Positions 17,926 to 29,405 of a stretch of DNA of 64,000 bases are shown piece by piece; within the stretch, counting starts at the first letter, position 1, and each line of letters begins with the position of its first letter. The stretch comes from Carpediemonas membranifera. Lineage: Eukaryota; Fornicata. The DNA lies in assembly GCA_019828565.1 (NCBI GenBank), contig JAHDYR010000012.1:1054001-1118000 (forward strand), in the 5' to 3' direction. A program made the position numbers and the translations under genes. Under the pieces are notes generated by a model. That model did not search any database and was not told the DNA's origin. It saw only the letters and a program-made list of their open reading frames with translations.

Positions 17926-19617
17926 ATGCCAGTTCATCGGCCATCAACATCAACCAAGGGTTCTACAGTGCATAGAAAGCGTAGGGGATCTGTATCAACA
18001 GCATCCAGCGGCTCATCTACACACCGCGGTCCCGCAACACCAAGGAATGCGCCTGCCCGCGTAAAATCAGCCATGCCACGGCTATCGCCATCAAAGAAAG
18101 CTATCGTCGACTTAGAAGACAGCGAATCGGCGATCCACATGGCCGCACGGCTCATCAAGGACGCGGACTTCCTGCTGATCTCTGCTGGCGCCGGGTTCAG
18201 CGCTGATTCTGGCCTTCCGACCTACGATGAGATCGCTAACGTGGAGGCATACCACCGCATGGGCATCACATACGGTGACCTCTGCGACCCGTCCTGGCTG
18301 CGCCGGGATCCCGAAATATTTTACGGCTTTTGGGGCGGTTGCTACAACGCCTACCTGGACACCGAGCCCCACGCAGGGTACGCCATCGCACGCATGTTTC
18401 ACGACTACATCACCAACCACCGGGCGCCGGGCGTGCTGCCCGTGGCGTCGCACGTGTACACGTCCAATGTCGACGAGCACTTCATTCGTGCGGGGTGGAA
18501 GCCGTCGCAGGTCACCGAGATACACGGGAACTGCCTCACCTGGCAGTGCGCCAAGCCGTGCTGCAGCAAGACGTTCCACCTCCCATCCGGCTTCAAGTTC
18601 TCAATCGACAAGCTCACCCAGCGTGCCCGTCTGCCGCTGCCCACGCCCGCCCTACCACCGCCCACAGTGCCGGTATCGCCCAGGAACACGGCCAGGGTTA
18701 CGTACGGTGACCTGCAGTACAGACTCGACCCCCGCGCCGTCCGGCAGCGAGCGTCCAACGTCGACCCCGTCGTCAGCGGGATAGTCTGGGAGAACTCCCG
18801 CAGGCCCCTGTCCCGGGCACCGCCGGGTCCCAACAGCATCACGACGCGCCGTCCCAAGGGCCCTGACGCGAGTGCCCGGTCAGTGGTGACACCGCCCGCC
18901 GGGTTGTACTCGTCACGTGTCTCGGTCGGGTCGGACGCCCTCACGGCATGCCCCTCCATCCCCGCATTCAGACAGCCCAGCGCCGCGCCGGACCGCCTGA
19001 GGGCTGTGGAGGCGAGGATCGCGGATATGGAGGCCGCCAGTGCCTTCGTCAAGACATCGCCCGTCTTCCCCAAGAAGGTCTCTGCCTGCTCGACCACCCG
19101 CCCCCTCCCCCCGCCGTCCCCGGGCCCAACGTTCGTCGGTGCCCCCGCGGGTCGGCGGGGCAGCGTCGGTACGAGGCCGGCGCCACAGCCGCTCAAGTCG
19201 GCGCCGGTGACGCCCAGGGGCGATTCCACGAAGGGGTCGAACCACCCGAGATGCCCCTTCTGCTTCGGTCCGGCCCGGCCGAACGTGCTGATGTTCGACG
19301 ACGGCGAGTGGGTCGACGTGCCCGAGACCAAGTACGAGGGTTGGCTCAGGTCCGTATGGGCCGCGATGAAGGAGGACAAGGGCAGGACGTTGGTCGTGCT
19401 GGAACTGGGCTGCGGCATCCGGGTGCCGACGATCCGTCAGAACTCCCACAAGCTCGTTGCCCGCGGTCTGAAGGGCTTCGACGGCCGGGTGGTGCTCATA
19501 CGCGTGAACCCAGTCCACTTCGCCAACAAGATGGCGAAGCAGAAGAAGTCTACCGTCTCGATCAAGGAGGGCGCACTTCAGGCTCTCCGGGACATCGCCC
19601 AGGCCATGCTCGACTGA
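17926..19617 (+). CDS. Divergent sirtuin with a long insertion in the zinc ribbon
   Basis: 563 aa. Sir2-fold motifs are present: GAGFSADSGLPTY (NAD-binding loop), TSNVDEHF (the TQNxD equivalent), EIHGN (catalytic His) and WQCAKPCC (first zinc cysteines). The second zinc pair, CPFC, comes only ~230 residues later, after a long Pro/Arg/Ser-rich insertion (about residues 230-440). The last 120 residues include LELGCGIRVPTIRQNS and VVLIRVNPV, the usual GTSLxVxP/xIN region in altered form. Sirtuins are NAD-dependent protein deacylases. The replacement of GTS by LGC and the split zinc site suggest an atypical substrate. ATG 17926 is the first; ATG 18073 is an alternative. Confidence 0.8.
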   Translation: MPVHRPSTSTKGSTVHRKRRGSVSTASSGSSTHRGPATPRNAPARVKSAMPRLSPSKKAIVDLEDSESAIHMAARLIKDADFLLISAGAGFSADSGLPTYDEIANVEAYHRMGITYGDLCDPSWLRRDPEIFYGFWGGCYNAYLDTEPHAGYAIARMFHDYITNHRAPGVLPVASHVYTSNVDEHFIRAGWKPSQVTEIHGNCLTWQCAKPCCSKTFHLPSGFKFSIDKLTQRARLPLPTPALPPPTVPVSPRNTARVTYGDLQYRLDPRAVRQRASNVDPVVSGIVWENSRRPLSRAPPGPNSITTRRPKGPDASARSVVTPPAGLYSSRVSVGSDALTACPSIPAFRQPSAAPDRLRAVEARIADMEAASAFVKTSPVFPKKVSACSTTRPLPPPSPGPTFVGAPAGRRGSVGTRPAPQPLKSAPVTPRGDSTKGSNHPRCPFCFGPARPNVLMFDDGEWVDVPETKYEGWLRSVWAAMKEDKGRTLVVLELGCGIRVPTIRQNSHKLVARGLKGFDGRVVLIRVNPVHFANKMAKQKKSTVSIKEGALQALRDIAQAMLD

Positions 19618-19736
19618 GCCTTTTAAACTTTCCGTCAGCAAGTGTCTATTGGGGTCATTCCGTGGTGTTCGGCGTCAGATTGCGCGGACTTGGTCAACTC
19701 GGGGAGGGTGCGCAATTCGGCGGCTTGCCGCCAGAG

Positions 19737-22599
19737 ATGAATAATCTGGATGTTACGAGCTGGTCTGAGTACGATAAGCTCACAAGAACATTGCTAGATG
19801 AATCCCCGTCGAAGGCCGGCGACCTCGTCCTCGCGTTTGTTTCGGTATTTGCTTTTATCCAGTTTCCTCAACGAGCATGCCTCTCCAACCATTCCTGCGC
19901 CTGAAAAGAAGAAATCATCGTCCTCGAAGAAGCAGCGCAAGCAGGCGTCGGTTCCTACGAAGCCTATCACGAGATCGCCTTCGCCGCCAGTTACCACGAG
20001 AGCCATAGCCAAAGCGACGCCTCCTCCGACACAGGAGCGCGCACGGTCGGCCCCACCGGAGCTTCTAGGCTCCAGATTGTCCTCATTGGCCACTGTCCCG
20101 ACGCCAGACCAGTCCTCGCGCCGTGTGAAGTTCCAGCTGCACGGGTTCGGGTCACCACAGGGCCTCGGGCCCCGCACTCCGCCGGGGACGGGCAAGAAGA
20201 AGCGCGACTCTCGGCTGACAGCGTCGCCGCACGTGATGAGCATGCCGTCCCCGCCCAAGCACTCGCCCAACGACCCCGTCATCGTCCGGCCACACGCCTG
20301 GACCCCGCCGGCCCAGCCGAAGCCGCAGCCAGCGGAGAAGAAACCGTCGCCATTATTGAGGAGCCCACCGAAACGTCGATCACCGCCTGCCGCGGTCCCG
20401 GTGCAACAGCCTGCCCTGTCGATCCGGCCGACGACGTCCTCGATGGTCACGGATCCCGCTGGTATGGCGCGGGGCTACAGCTACACGATGTCGCCGGAGT
20501 ACCGGCAGGCCCTCGAGGGCCGCGTGGCCCAGCAGCGGGCCGACCGGGTCAGCTCGCCCGGGAGCCCGGCCGTGCGGGGGATGCCGAGCCCCAGCCCTGC
20601 ACAGCAGCAGAGGGAGGCGCCGCCCACCCCCACCGCCATCCCCATGCCCCGCAGCCCCCCGTGCGTCCGCGTCACCCCGCGCACTGAGCCGAGGACACCG
20701 CCGAGCCCGTCGCCCAAGCAACCCAGCTCGGCCATGGAGGTCCCGCTGCAGGCTGTGACCGACTTCGACCGCATGAAAGCCGCCCTGCACTGGTGGAACC
20801 TGCAGACCAGGTGTCGCGTGTTCGAGCGGTTCTGGGCCCAGGATCGGATCCAGCCGTGGTTCGCCTCCGTGCGGGCCCGAAACAAGGCCATCAGGACCAT
20901 AGCTGCTCGGCGGGATCGGGTGCGGTTCCAGGCGGCCTTGCGGGCATGGCAGACGCACGTCGCGGCGTCGCGGAGACAGAGGGCGGCCGTCCAGTCATTC
21001 GAGGCGAGGGCTACCCATCGTCTGCAGGCCCTGGCCCTTGCCCGCTGGGCCCAGACCGTCGCCCTCATCCAGCTGCGGCACAGGTCGGTGTCGCGTGTCC
21101 GGAGTCGACGGGTGAGCCTGGCCTTCGCGGTCTGGGTCGACTCCGCCCGAGGCCGCCAGCTGTCCCGGGCCGTGGCGGTTGCTGTCCTGGACAGAGCCAT
21201 CGCCAACGTTCCCAGGGCGCCCGTGGGCGGCTGGTGGCGTCACACACTATCAGCCGGTATCGGCCGCCGTCACCTGCAAGCGTGGCACGCGGTCGTGGTC
21301 GCCAATGCTGCCGATGAGGCCTCCACCGGCGCCAAGGCCGCGAGAATGTTCAGGTCTTGGCGGATGGTGACCGCGGAGGGGCGACGGAAGGCCGTGCTGG
21401 CCAGGATCGGTCGGAGATACGCCTCGACCGCTGGAATGAGACCTGCCTTTGCACATTGGCGAGAGGCCTGGGCTATTGCGGCGGTCCGGAGGCGACGAGA
21501 CCGGCATTTGCTGGCTGCTGGATTCCAGCAGTGGTCGCAGGAGGTGCAGAATCAAGATGCGGTCGATATCCTCGACCCCGCGGCGTTCGAGCCCCGCCCC
21601 GCCACCCCGACCTCCGGCATCTCGGACTCAGCCATCGCCCAGGCCGTCACCCCGCAGCCCGCCCAGCCCGCGCGAGCACCCGCACCGGCTGTGTTCGTTA
21701 CCCACCCCGTCATTCAACCCGCGCCTGCTGACACCGATGACGAGATCACGGTGAGGCGGGGCCCTGCCGAGCAGCCGGTGCCCAGGCCCGAGCCGAGCGC
21801 TGTGACGGTCGGGCCAGAGTCCGACATCTCGTTCTCCAGCGCCAGCTCCAGCGATGATACGTTCCTGCTGTCGATGCTCGCCGACATGGGCACCCCGAGC
21901 CCTACCCTGCCTACCAGCCCCCCCGTCCGGGAGACCGCGCCCGAGCTCCCCAAGCCCCCGGGCTACGCCAAGTCTACCGAGCACCCGCCCCGCGACGTGG
22001 TTCAACCGACTGGCCGGGCGGTGGAGGTGCCCCTGCCTAAACCTACGGTGATCAAGGTCGACCCAGCACCCGCACCGAGGCCGGCAAGGCCGCCACTGTT
22101 GTCCGAGACGACCGACTTCACCAGCAAGCCAGCGAGACCAGCAGGCCAGCCCAAAGTCGAGACAATCGAGGGCTTCGTGCAAGTGAAGCCGAGGGAGATG
22201 CCCAGGATTGCCCCCGAGCCCCAGGGCGTCGCCCACTTCACTCCGACCAGATCCCACGCCCCAGCGCCCAAGGAGGAGGTCATCGTGCCAGAGCCCAGGC
22301 GGATCGACCGGGTGGTGGCCCAGACTACGGCGGGCACCCAGACGGAGTCGAGCCTGTGCGCAGACCCGGCCCCGCCCGTGAGCCAGCCGATGGTGTGCCC
22401 GACGACTATGCCCAGCCCGTGGACGGCGGTGACCCTGCCCACGCTCAGCCTCAGGCACGTCAACCGGCGGGAGGACTTCCCCATCACTCAAGGTGTGCTC
22501 GCGGCGTACCGTCAGGCGCGGCAGAGCAGGAGCGTGACCTCGGTGGCCAGCACGGCCGAGCAGCTTGGGCTGACCATCACTCGGCGACTGTGCAGCTGA
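19737..22599 (+). CDS. SFI1-like centrin-binding repeat protein, two exons
   Basis: The central part (about residues 330-600) has at least eight Trp-centred repeats of the SFI1 type: ALHWWNLQ, ALRAWQTHV, ALARWAQTV, AFAVWVDSA, HLQAWHAVV, MFRSWRMVT, AFAHWREAW, GFQQWSQEV. In SFI1 each repeat binds a centrin along a contractile fibre at the centrosome or basal body. Flanks are Pro/Ser-rich and likely disordered. Exon 1 (19737..19844) encodes MNNLDVTSWSEYDKLTRTLL and 16 more residues. A 31-nt intron (19845..19875) joins it in phase 0 to exon 2, giving 943 aa. The unspliced alternative begins at ATG 19798 with a less protein-like N-terminus. No named orthologue can be assigned. Confidence 0.72.
19845..19875 (+). 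other. 31-nt candidate mini-intron in the SFI1-like gene
   Basis: Starts GTATTTGCTT and ends TCCTCAACGAG. Both flanking exons are in phase 0. Its 5' end resembles the legumain intron and its CAACGAG end resembles the CTAACGTAG end of the UTP15 intron. Confidence 0.55.
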
Positions 22600-22629
22600 G
22601 GCAGCAAGGAGCTGTTATTTAGAGTTACA

Positions 22630-23697
22630 TTAGTGTATAAATCTCACTCGAGAGCCCCAATCACCTCGCCCCGCCCGTCCAGTCCGCCAGTGACAGAAGA
22701 CAGCGGCCAGGTGGGCCACGACGATCGCGGTGACCTGGAGCCCGGCGATAACACGGGCCGAGGCGAGGGTGACCCAGACGGCGTCGTCGAGGTAGAAGAA
22801 GCAGACGGCCTCGTCGGCGTCTGCAGGGGAGTAAAAGCACTGCAGAAGCTGCAGCATAGTGGCTGAGGCGAGGCAGACTGCCATGGCGGGCAGGGGGGCG
22901 ACCAGGCCCAGGACTAGGGCCAGGGCGGCCGCACGGCGGGGCCAGTGGCGGAAGCGGGCGGCGACCATGGTGTATGCGAGAAACATGAAGCACGCGGTGA
23001 GGACGATGGCGCAGACGGCGTAGAAAACCAGTGTGGCAGTGTGAGAGAGGGTTGAGCCCAGACCGCCGCTGTCCTTGAGCACCGGGCTGACGGTGACGCC
23101 CATGTTGGCGATGAAGCTGAACAGCTGATATATGGACTCCAGTCCGAGGAGCAGCAGCGCCATGCAGACGCCCGTGCCCGCCACCAAGCACCACTCCCAG
23201 GCGGACAGCACGAAGCGGGCCGCTTTGGCAGGGACATCTTGCCTTGCTGCTATACACAGGAAGACAGCTGTGGTCATGCCGACCGTCGTGGCGGTGTGGC
23301 GGCATGCCGACGACAACACAGCCAGTACATACGTGCGGAATGCGGTTGGGACAGTCACCCACACCGAGGTAGCGAACGCATCACACACAGAGCTATCGCC
23401 ACCGGCCCGCTCAGCGCCGCAGCCGAAGTAGACGTTGTGAACGCCGACGACTATGCGCACGGGGTCCACTGCAAGGATGCTTGAGATGCCCATTAACGCT
23501 ATAAAGACAGCTATACGGCCCATGTAGGAGCTACAGCGCACTTCCTGCGGCGCTAGGGCATAGCATATCAGAAATATTAACGCAACAAGGAATACGGCGA
23601 CGTCTGTGGCCTGCTCGGCCACACCATGTGCCACTCGAAACGCCCACGTGATGGACATCCCGTTACCGCCGTTCAAAGGGCAAATGAGGGCGCCCAT
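22630..23697 (-). CDS. Seven-TM-like membrane protein, unrecognised
   Basis: 355 aa from ATG 23697; ATG 23658 (MSITWAF) is an alternative. About seven to eight hydrophobic segments cover most of the chain, for example VAVFLVALIFLICYALAP, IAVFIALMGISSILAV, WCLVAGTGVCMALLLLGLES and VFYAVCAIVLTACFMFLAYT. A Cys-containing extracellular-like loop (CGAERAGGDSSVCDA) separates segments 2 and 3. The topology could be a receptor or transporter, but no family motif is visible. It converges on the SFI1-like gene with 30 bp between stops. Confidence 0.7.
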   Translation of the reverse strand: MGALICPLNGGNGMSITWAFRVAHGVAEQATDVAVFLVALIFLICYALAPQEVRCSSYMGRIAVFIALMGISSILAVDPVRIVVGVHNVYFGCGAERAGGDSSVCDAFATSVWVTVPTAFRTYVLAVLSSACRHTATTVGMTTAVFLCIAARQDVPAKAARFVLSAWEWCLVAGTGVCMALLLLGLESIYQLFSFIANMGVTVSPVLKDSGGLGSTLSHTATLVFYAVCAIVLTACFMFLAYTMVAARFRHWPRRAAALALVLGLVAPLPAMAVCLASATMLQLLQCFYSPADADEAVCFFYLDDAVWVTLASARVIAGLQVTAIVVAHLAAVFCHWRTGRAGRGDWGSRVRFIH

Positions 23698-23901
23698 TTG
23701 AGGCTTACGGTGGGATGCTCAGGACGTCACGCATATCTCGATCGAGACGATTTGGGAAAGATCCGCCAAAACCATGAACAGATTCTCAAGGAAGCGGGTT
23801 AGACCGATCTGAATGACCTGGCCAGCAGACCCCGCGTCGGCTTCAACTCCACCTGCCACTGGAAACGGGATTCTTTACGCAATCTATGAAATAAAATATA
23901 C

Positions 23902-26900
23902 TCAAAGCTGGACGACGGTGGCCCGGCCTGACGCGGCGACCTCCTCGAGCTCCGCGATCATCTGGTCATACATGGACTTTCTGACCCGGACGGTCTTGAA
24001 CGCGACGTGCGTCAGGTAGGCGGGGGATAGGGTGTAGTGGATGTCCTCCAGGATGTCGTCGGACAGCTTCTCCGGGATGGTCTTGATGGCGTCGATGCTC
24101 TCTGCCGTGTTGTTGTCATCCAGCGGGATCTGCACGGCATCCTCCATGTGACATTCGGGGCAGTGGCTGATGCCAGCGACGGCCATGAACGGGAAGGCAC
24201 AGAACGAGCAGACGGACCAGAAGAGCTGCTCCGCCTTCAAAGCCGCCAGCGCGTGGCGGCGGTTAACGATGATAGCGTTCAACATGAAGGCTTCGATGTC
24301 ATCGATGGAGTCCTCGGCGACGGCAAAGATCATGGGAACGAAGTCGGCGCCGGACTTGATGACGAGCGCCTTGATGAAGAAACCTGCGTGTTCCTGGATG
24401 TGGATGAAGTGTGCGATGCCGCTGACGTGCGTCTCGAGGACGAGGTCGACGCCGTGCTGCAGCCTGAGCACGCCGGTGTGGTCGGCCGAGAGCTCCAGGT
24501 CGACGAGTTTCAGCGGCCTCGTAGCCTCCTTCAGCTCCTCGACAGTGAGGTCCTGCAGCCCGAACACCTGACACTGCCATGGCCGGTGGGCGAAGACGAC
24601 TGCGTCCTCGATGCGGGCGACCAGGTCGTCCAGACCATCCCTAACGTCCAGCTCGAGGCTGTCCCGGGGCTCTGGGTCGGGCACGATCAGCACGGGCCTC
24701 GGGCGGGGGGCGGGGGGAGCCGCACTGGCCTGGCCCTCGAGGAGAGCAGCCAGCTTGCTCCGAGTACCGTTGAAGTCGTAGTCACGCAGCTCGGACGGGC
24801 GCTTGTCCTCGGGCTCGGGGCTGAGACCAGACTTGTCCCCTGCTTCCTCTGCGGCAGCTTGGACTGTGGGCTCGGCAAGGGCCTCTTGCTCGGGGGACAC
24901 AGGGGCGGCCGGCTGGTCCGGCTCGGCGAACTGCTCGAACATGGGCTCAACCTCAGATTCGTCAGACTCGTCAAACTCGTCAGGCCCGAAGACAGGCTCG
25001 CTACCCCGGATGACGGCGGTCTGCTCCTCGTCGACGTCGAGGGGCACAGTCCCAACGACGTGTGACTCGGCCATCGGTGTGGGTTCGAGCGACGTCAGCG
25101 AGGGGATGGTCGAGACCTGCACGGAGTCGACAGCGGCGCTGGTCTCGAGCACCCCGCCGGAGAACGACGCATCGGCTGCCGCCATGAGGCCCGAGTCCGC
25201 GGATCCCGTCATGGTTGGCGCATCGACTTCGTGTGTGGCGGTCTGCTCGGCCTCATCCTCTAACAGGTCCTGCAGCGTGACAAAGGTCTCGACGGCGACC
25301 TCCTCGGCGGCCCGGATCATGGTACTAGGGTCGATGCCCTGGGCCCACGCCAACTTGTTCACGATAAACGCGTCGACGGCGTTTGTGGCGCCCAGCTTGG
25401 TCGGGGCGGTGAGCTTGACCTTCGGGACCTTGTGGGCGACAATGGGCTTCGGGGTGACAGTCTGCGGGAACTTGGCGAAGTAGCCGGTGACGTGGTCGAA
25501 CAACACCGCACCCACGGCGTCCTCGCCCATGTGCTTCACAGACATGTATTGCGTGATTACGGACTTCGCAAAGGCGAACCCCTGCTGCACCAGGGCGGGC
25601 GTGTGCGCTGGGATCGTCATGCTGGTCGATCCGACCTCGGTTGACCCGTCGTACGTCTCCTGGACGTCGTAGCTGCCCTCGCACTCGATCTGAATGTCCG
25701 GCAGCCCCCTGAAGAGAAACGCGTCCGGGTGCACGGCCGGGGCGCTGGTCGGTGGGCCCGGAACCGATGCTGCGGCGTCCTTGGCCTTCTTCCCCTTGGC
25801 GGGCCTGTCGAGCGTCGGCACGGGTCCCATGGGAATGCCCGTCAGGTCCGCCGTGAAGCAGGGCTGCATGGATCGGGCCACGGGCGCCAGCGAGGGCACA
25901 TCGAGCATCACCACGCCGTCGATCTCGATCTCCTGCTCGTCGGCGTCCCCCGTGGCGAGGGTGGGCTGCGGGACTGGCCCCTCGTCGTCGGAGTCGGACA
26001 GCACGGACTCATCCTCCTCCTCCTCGGGCAGAGGGATGCCGTGCTCGACCAGGAAGGCCTCATCCCACTGGATGGCCATGGAGTCGACACTGATCTCACC
26101 GGAGACGCGCTTGGTGGCCAGAGCCCTGACGATCTCGAGGTCGAGGTCCTCCAGGTTGATCACGGGATTCATGTCGAGGTTGAGGACCTGAAGCGTGGAC
26201 GAAGCAATGGCCGCGATGTCGTCCAGCCGGGCGATCTTGTTGTCGGTGAAGTCCAGGAAGCGCAGCGCCGGGAAGTAACTAGCACTGAAGTCTGTCAGCG
26301 ACGGCAGTTGGTTGTGGGACAGATCGAGCTCGGAGATCGACCGCGGCGGCTTCTGGGACACCCACAGGGGGGCTAAGCTCTTGATGGCGCAGTGGGTAAC
26401 AGTCAGCTTCTTGAGCGAGGACAGTGTCGAGAGGTCGGGCAACTCAGTCAGGTTGGGGCAGTGGTCGACGACCAGGGTCCGGAGGTGGGCAGCGAGGGTC
26501 AGGGTGCTGTCCAGCTCGGTGAGGTGCGTCGAGTCCGATAGCGTCAGGCTGGTCAGCTTCATCCAGGAGTCGGAGGGCGTCAGGAATCGCATCGTGTTCG
26601 ACAGCGTCATGCCCGGCTCGAATGCAGCGGCCACGGGGGCCAGGAGGAGGTCTGAGAGCTGAACCACGTTTTTAGCCACGATGACCTGGACCTTTCGGAA
26701 CACGGCGGACCCGACAGAGTCGAGTCGCAGCCGTTTGGTCGTCTCCAGCGTCAGCACGCGGAGGGAGACGAAGGGGGACATCTGGAAAATGTCTACGTCC
26801 CTGCTGTTGTCCGTCTCGGCGTCCAGGACGGTGAGGTGCATGACCCCGTTCACCATCATCTCAAACGGCATGGGCGTGAAGTACTCCTCGAGCGGCAGAC

Positions 26901-27385
26901 TGTTGCACACGCGGGCGTACCGTATGCGGCTGACCATCACGTCCCTGGGCTGCTCCACGTGGCCGTGTGCCCGAAGTGTGTCGGCGAGGTCGGTCATCAT
27001 CGTGTGCGTCAGACCCACGGGAAACGTCTTGCCGCCAGCCGCCTGGGTGGGATCCTTGGAGGTGGCATCGGCGATGAGCATTGAGTTATCGTCGTCCCCG
27101 TGGAGTTCCGGGTTCGCGTTGACGAAGGCAGCGTGGGCGTCTTCAAAGAACTTGATACTGCGGATATACTGAGTGATATCATCTAAAATGTCGATGGGAA
27201 GTTCAAGAGAGGGCGTTGACCCGTCTGTGTGAGGTTGCGTGAGGAGACTGACCTGTTGAGTATGCTATGGACTCCTGATGCTCGTTCAGCGTCGCTGCAA
27301 GATTGGATATGCGAAGTTCATATCTATACAGCTCCCTGGGATTGCATACCGTATCCCTGCCGCTTCCACTCGGCGTCGGAGCCAT
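23902..27385 (-). CDS. Large leucine-rich-repeat protein, possibly STK11IP-like, two exons
   Basis: Exon 2 (27224..23902) has at least five LRRs at roughly residues 250-420 (LKKLTVTHCAIKSL, ISELDLSHNQLPSL, LRFLDFTDNKIARL, LQVLNLDMNPVINL). A long acidic disordered middle follows, then a C-terminal region with a zinc-binding pattern (SVCSFCAFPF...HCPECHM). The exon-2 frame runs upstream past the first ATG (27081) as ELPIDILDDITQYIRSIKFF, so that ATG is not the start. A 28-nt intron (27225..27252) connects it to exon 1 from ATG 27385 (MAPTPSG...ELYRYELRISNLAATLNEHQ), restoring phase, for 1151 aa. The arrangement recalls LKB1-interacting protein STK11IP, but that is only a suggestion. Confidence 0.7.
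27225..27252 (-). other. 28-nt candidate mini-intron in the LRR gene
   Basis: In gene orientation starts GTCAGTCTCC and ends CCTCACACAG. The upstream exon ends in phase 1 (ACA G) and the downstream exon starts with two bases (AC), so the frame is restored. Exon 1 and exon 2 are otherwise one base out of frame. Confidence 0.65.
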
Positions 27386-27659
27386 CGCTCGTGAGTTGTG
27401 TGCAGGATAAGGTTCGATCCGATGGCGGTAGTATGGCTGCAATACTGATATCTGTGAATAGAACTAGGCCATGATAGCCCCCATTCCGTCAGAAATATCT
27501 CCCTACGCTGATTCAAAGAGCAAGGATGATGCGCCTCTCTCTGCCGTGAAAAGGACCGACTGCCGGAACTGCAGAGAATGGTCAGCTCAGGTCCCGCACG
27601 GGCTGACTCGGTGATTTATGCGCGGTACATGGCATATGTATAGCCCTTCCGACGAGAGA

Positions 27660-29312
27660 ATGAATGTAGGCAACTTTGTTCTTCTCGCAATCCTAGCTTG
27701 TGTGCTCGCAGATCAATCTTCAGATACTAGTGCGACTGGATCGCACATCATGCAGTTCGTTGAGTTCTCGGTCGTTGACAACATCATCGACCCGCTGAAA
27801 CCCATCGTGGACCACGAGATCAGGACCATATTCTCCAAGCAGGAGGTCGGGCACATCTTTGGCTACTTCCTGACGGACATCAACGGCGACTTCCTCCCTG
27901 TGAACTCCCAGCTCCGCTACTCGTACAACTCGAGCGGCATCATACTACTGTGGGACCTCATGGCCAATAGCGCGGCCGTATGGCAGGCCAACGACTACTT
28001 CTTCGAGACATTTCACCGTGAATACATGCAGAAGCCATCCGGTGTGCTGGCGCCGCCCGAGATCACCATCAACGACCTTAGGGCCCGACTGGGGCAGGAC
28101 TCGGCCGGGTATTATAGCTCGTACCTATGCAGGATGCCCATGGTCAACGTCACGTCAGACCAGCTGCCCGAGACGTTGCATGCTTTCGACACATTCAAGG
28201 CGATGGCCAATCAGACGATGACGACGCTGCTGGAGATCGAGGCCCACTGGAAGGCCAGCCGCATTCTCTACCGGTACGTTGAGAGCATCGCCGCGGACCT
28301 GCAGACGCTGTTGGCGCAGTACCCGGTGGCGCTGACCACGTGGCGCAGTGATCCCCAGCAGTTCCAGTTCTCGGCCAACCGGACAGCTCACCCCATGGTG
28401 GTCTGCGACGACTCGTGGCCGGTGATCACAGACATCGCGGGGCATCTGGCAGACCCCCCGACGTCCGCGTCGACTGAGCACGATGTGCAGGAGTGGATCT
28501 CGCAGATGTGGGCACTGATCCAGATGCTGCGGCGGTCGCTCGCCCAGGACCCTCTGACCTTCCCCACACCCTCAGCATCGCTCGTGACGGCCGTGAATGT
28601 TTCCAAGACGCATGTCGATACGATATTCGGTGACCGCAGCGAGCACGTGGGGCAGACCGCCATCGTCTCGACGGCGCTGACGGTCAACCCCGCCACACTG
28701 CCCAAGATCTTCAAGTCAGCGGAATCTCTCACGGACATCTCGGTCTCGTCCGAGCTTCTCGTGCTGTTCTCGGGTACGGCCATCCCAGGCTGGCTCAATT
28801 CGGCGTCGCCCGCACCCTTTCTGCTCGACGGACACGAGTTCCACAACCCCTCGTTCGAGTCGTACGAGCTGCAGCCCGGCCCCGGGTTCACGGCGCTGAC
28901 GGACGCCGGCCCCCTCGACATACCGCCCACTGAGTATATTTCCGTGCACCTTAAGGACTACAGCATGTGGCTGGACTCCATCGCCCGCATGGAGCAGGCT
29001 GGGTACAAGCAGGAGGAGATGTACGCAGACGTATCGGCGTCGATCAACACCGGCCTGCTCACACTGACCGCAAACGCCTCGTTCACCGTCCGTAACAACT
29101 CAGACCCCCTCGTCCTGCGGGCCCCGGAAGTCCTGATCGTGCTCTCCGACTCCACGAGGCCGGGCTTCATGTCCTGGGTGATCCCCACCGCCTGGGCCGC
29201 CACCGTGCTAGGGACGGTGGTGTTCGTCGTCGGGGTCGGACACACGGCCGCCCGGGCTGGATGGGGCGGGTACAAGCGGTTTATTAGGAAGGAGCGCGCG
29301 CCGGTGGCATAG
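27660..29312 (+). CDS. Secreted/type I membrane glycoprotein, unrecognised
   Basis: 550 aa from ATG 27660, chosen because MNVGNFVLLAILACVLA is a typical signal peptide. The frame opens 14 codons earlier. The ectodomain contains many N-glycosylation sequons (NSS, NVT, NQT, NRT, NVS, NAS, NNS). One strong transmembrane helix lies at the C-terminus (VIPTAWAATVLGTVVFVVGV), followed by a short basic tail. No domain recognised; it could be a surface or lysosomal receptor. AGTAAAG overlaps the stop codon (29311..29317), a likely 3'-end signal. Confidence 0.75.
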   Translation: MNVGNFVLLAILACVLADQSSDTSATGSHIMQFVEFSVVDNIIDPLKPIVDHEIRTIFSKQEVGHIFGYFLTDINGDFLPVNSQLRYSYNSSGIILLWDLMANSAAVWQANDYFFETFHREYMQKPSGVLAPPEITINDLRARLGQDSAGYYSSYLCRMPMVNVTSDQLPETLHAFDTFKAMANQTMTTLLEIEAHWKASRILYRYVESIAADLQTLLAQYPVALTTWRSDPQQFQFSANRTAHPMVVCDDSWPVITDIAGHLADPPTSASTEHDVQEWISQMWALIQMLRRSLAQDPLTFPTPSASLVTAVNVSKTHVDTIFGDRSEHVGQTAIVSTALTVNPATLPKIFKSAESLTDISVSSELLVLFSGTAIPGWLNSASPAPFLLDGHEFHNPSFESYELQPGPGFTALTDAGPLDIPPTEYISVHLKDYSMWLDSIARMEQAGYKQEEMYADVSASINTGLLTLTANASFTVRNNSDPLVLRAPEVLIVLSDSTRPGFMSWVIPTAWAATVLGTVVFVVGVGHTAARAGWGGYKRFIRKERAPVA

Positions 29313-29405
29313 TAAAGCTGTTCACCCAGTGTGGCATGCCGGTGCCTGTGGTCGACCAGCCGGTTCCTCGGCCAGTGTGTCCATGCCGCGCAACGCTAGG
29401 TAAAG

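Noticed and set aside
24037-25065. 342-codon plus-strand frame inside the LRR gene
   Set aside because: It is antisense to a frame with clear LRR and Cys motifs; composition follows GC-rich complement bias.
27411-27420. GGTTCGATCC resembling a tRNA B box
   Set aside because: The flanking bases do not form a T stem and no acceptor or anticodon arm is found; it lies just upstream of the LRR gene start.
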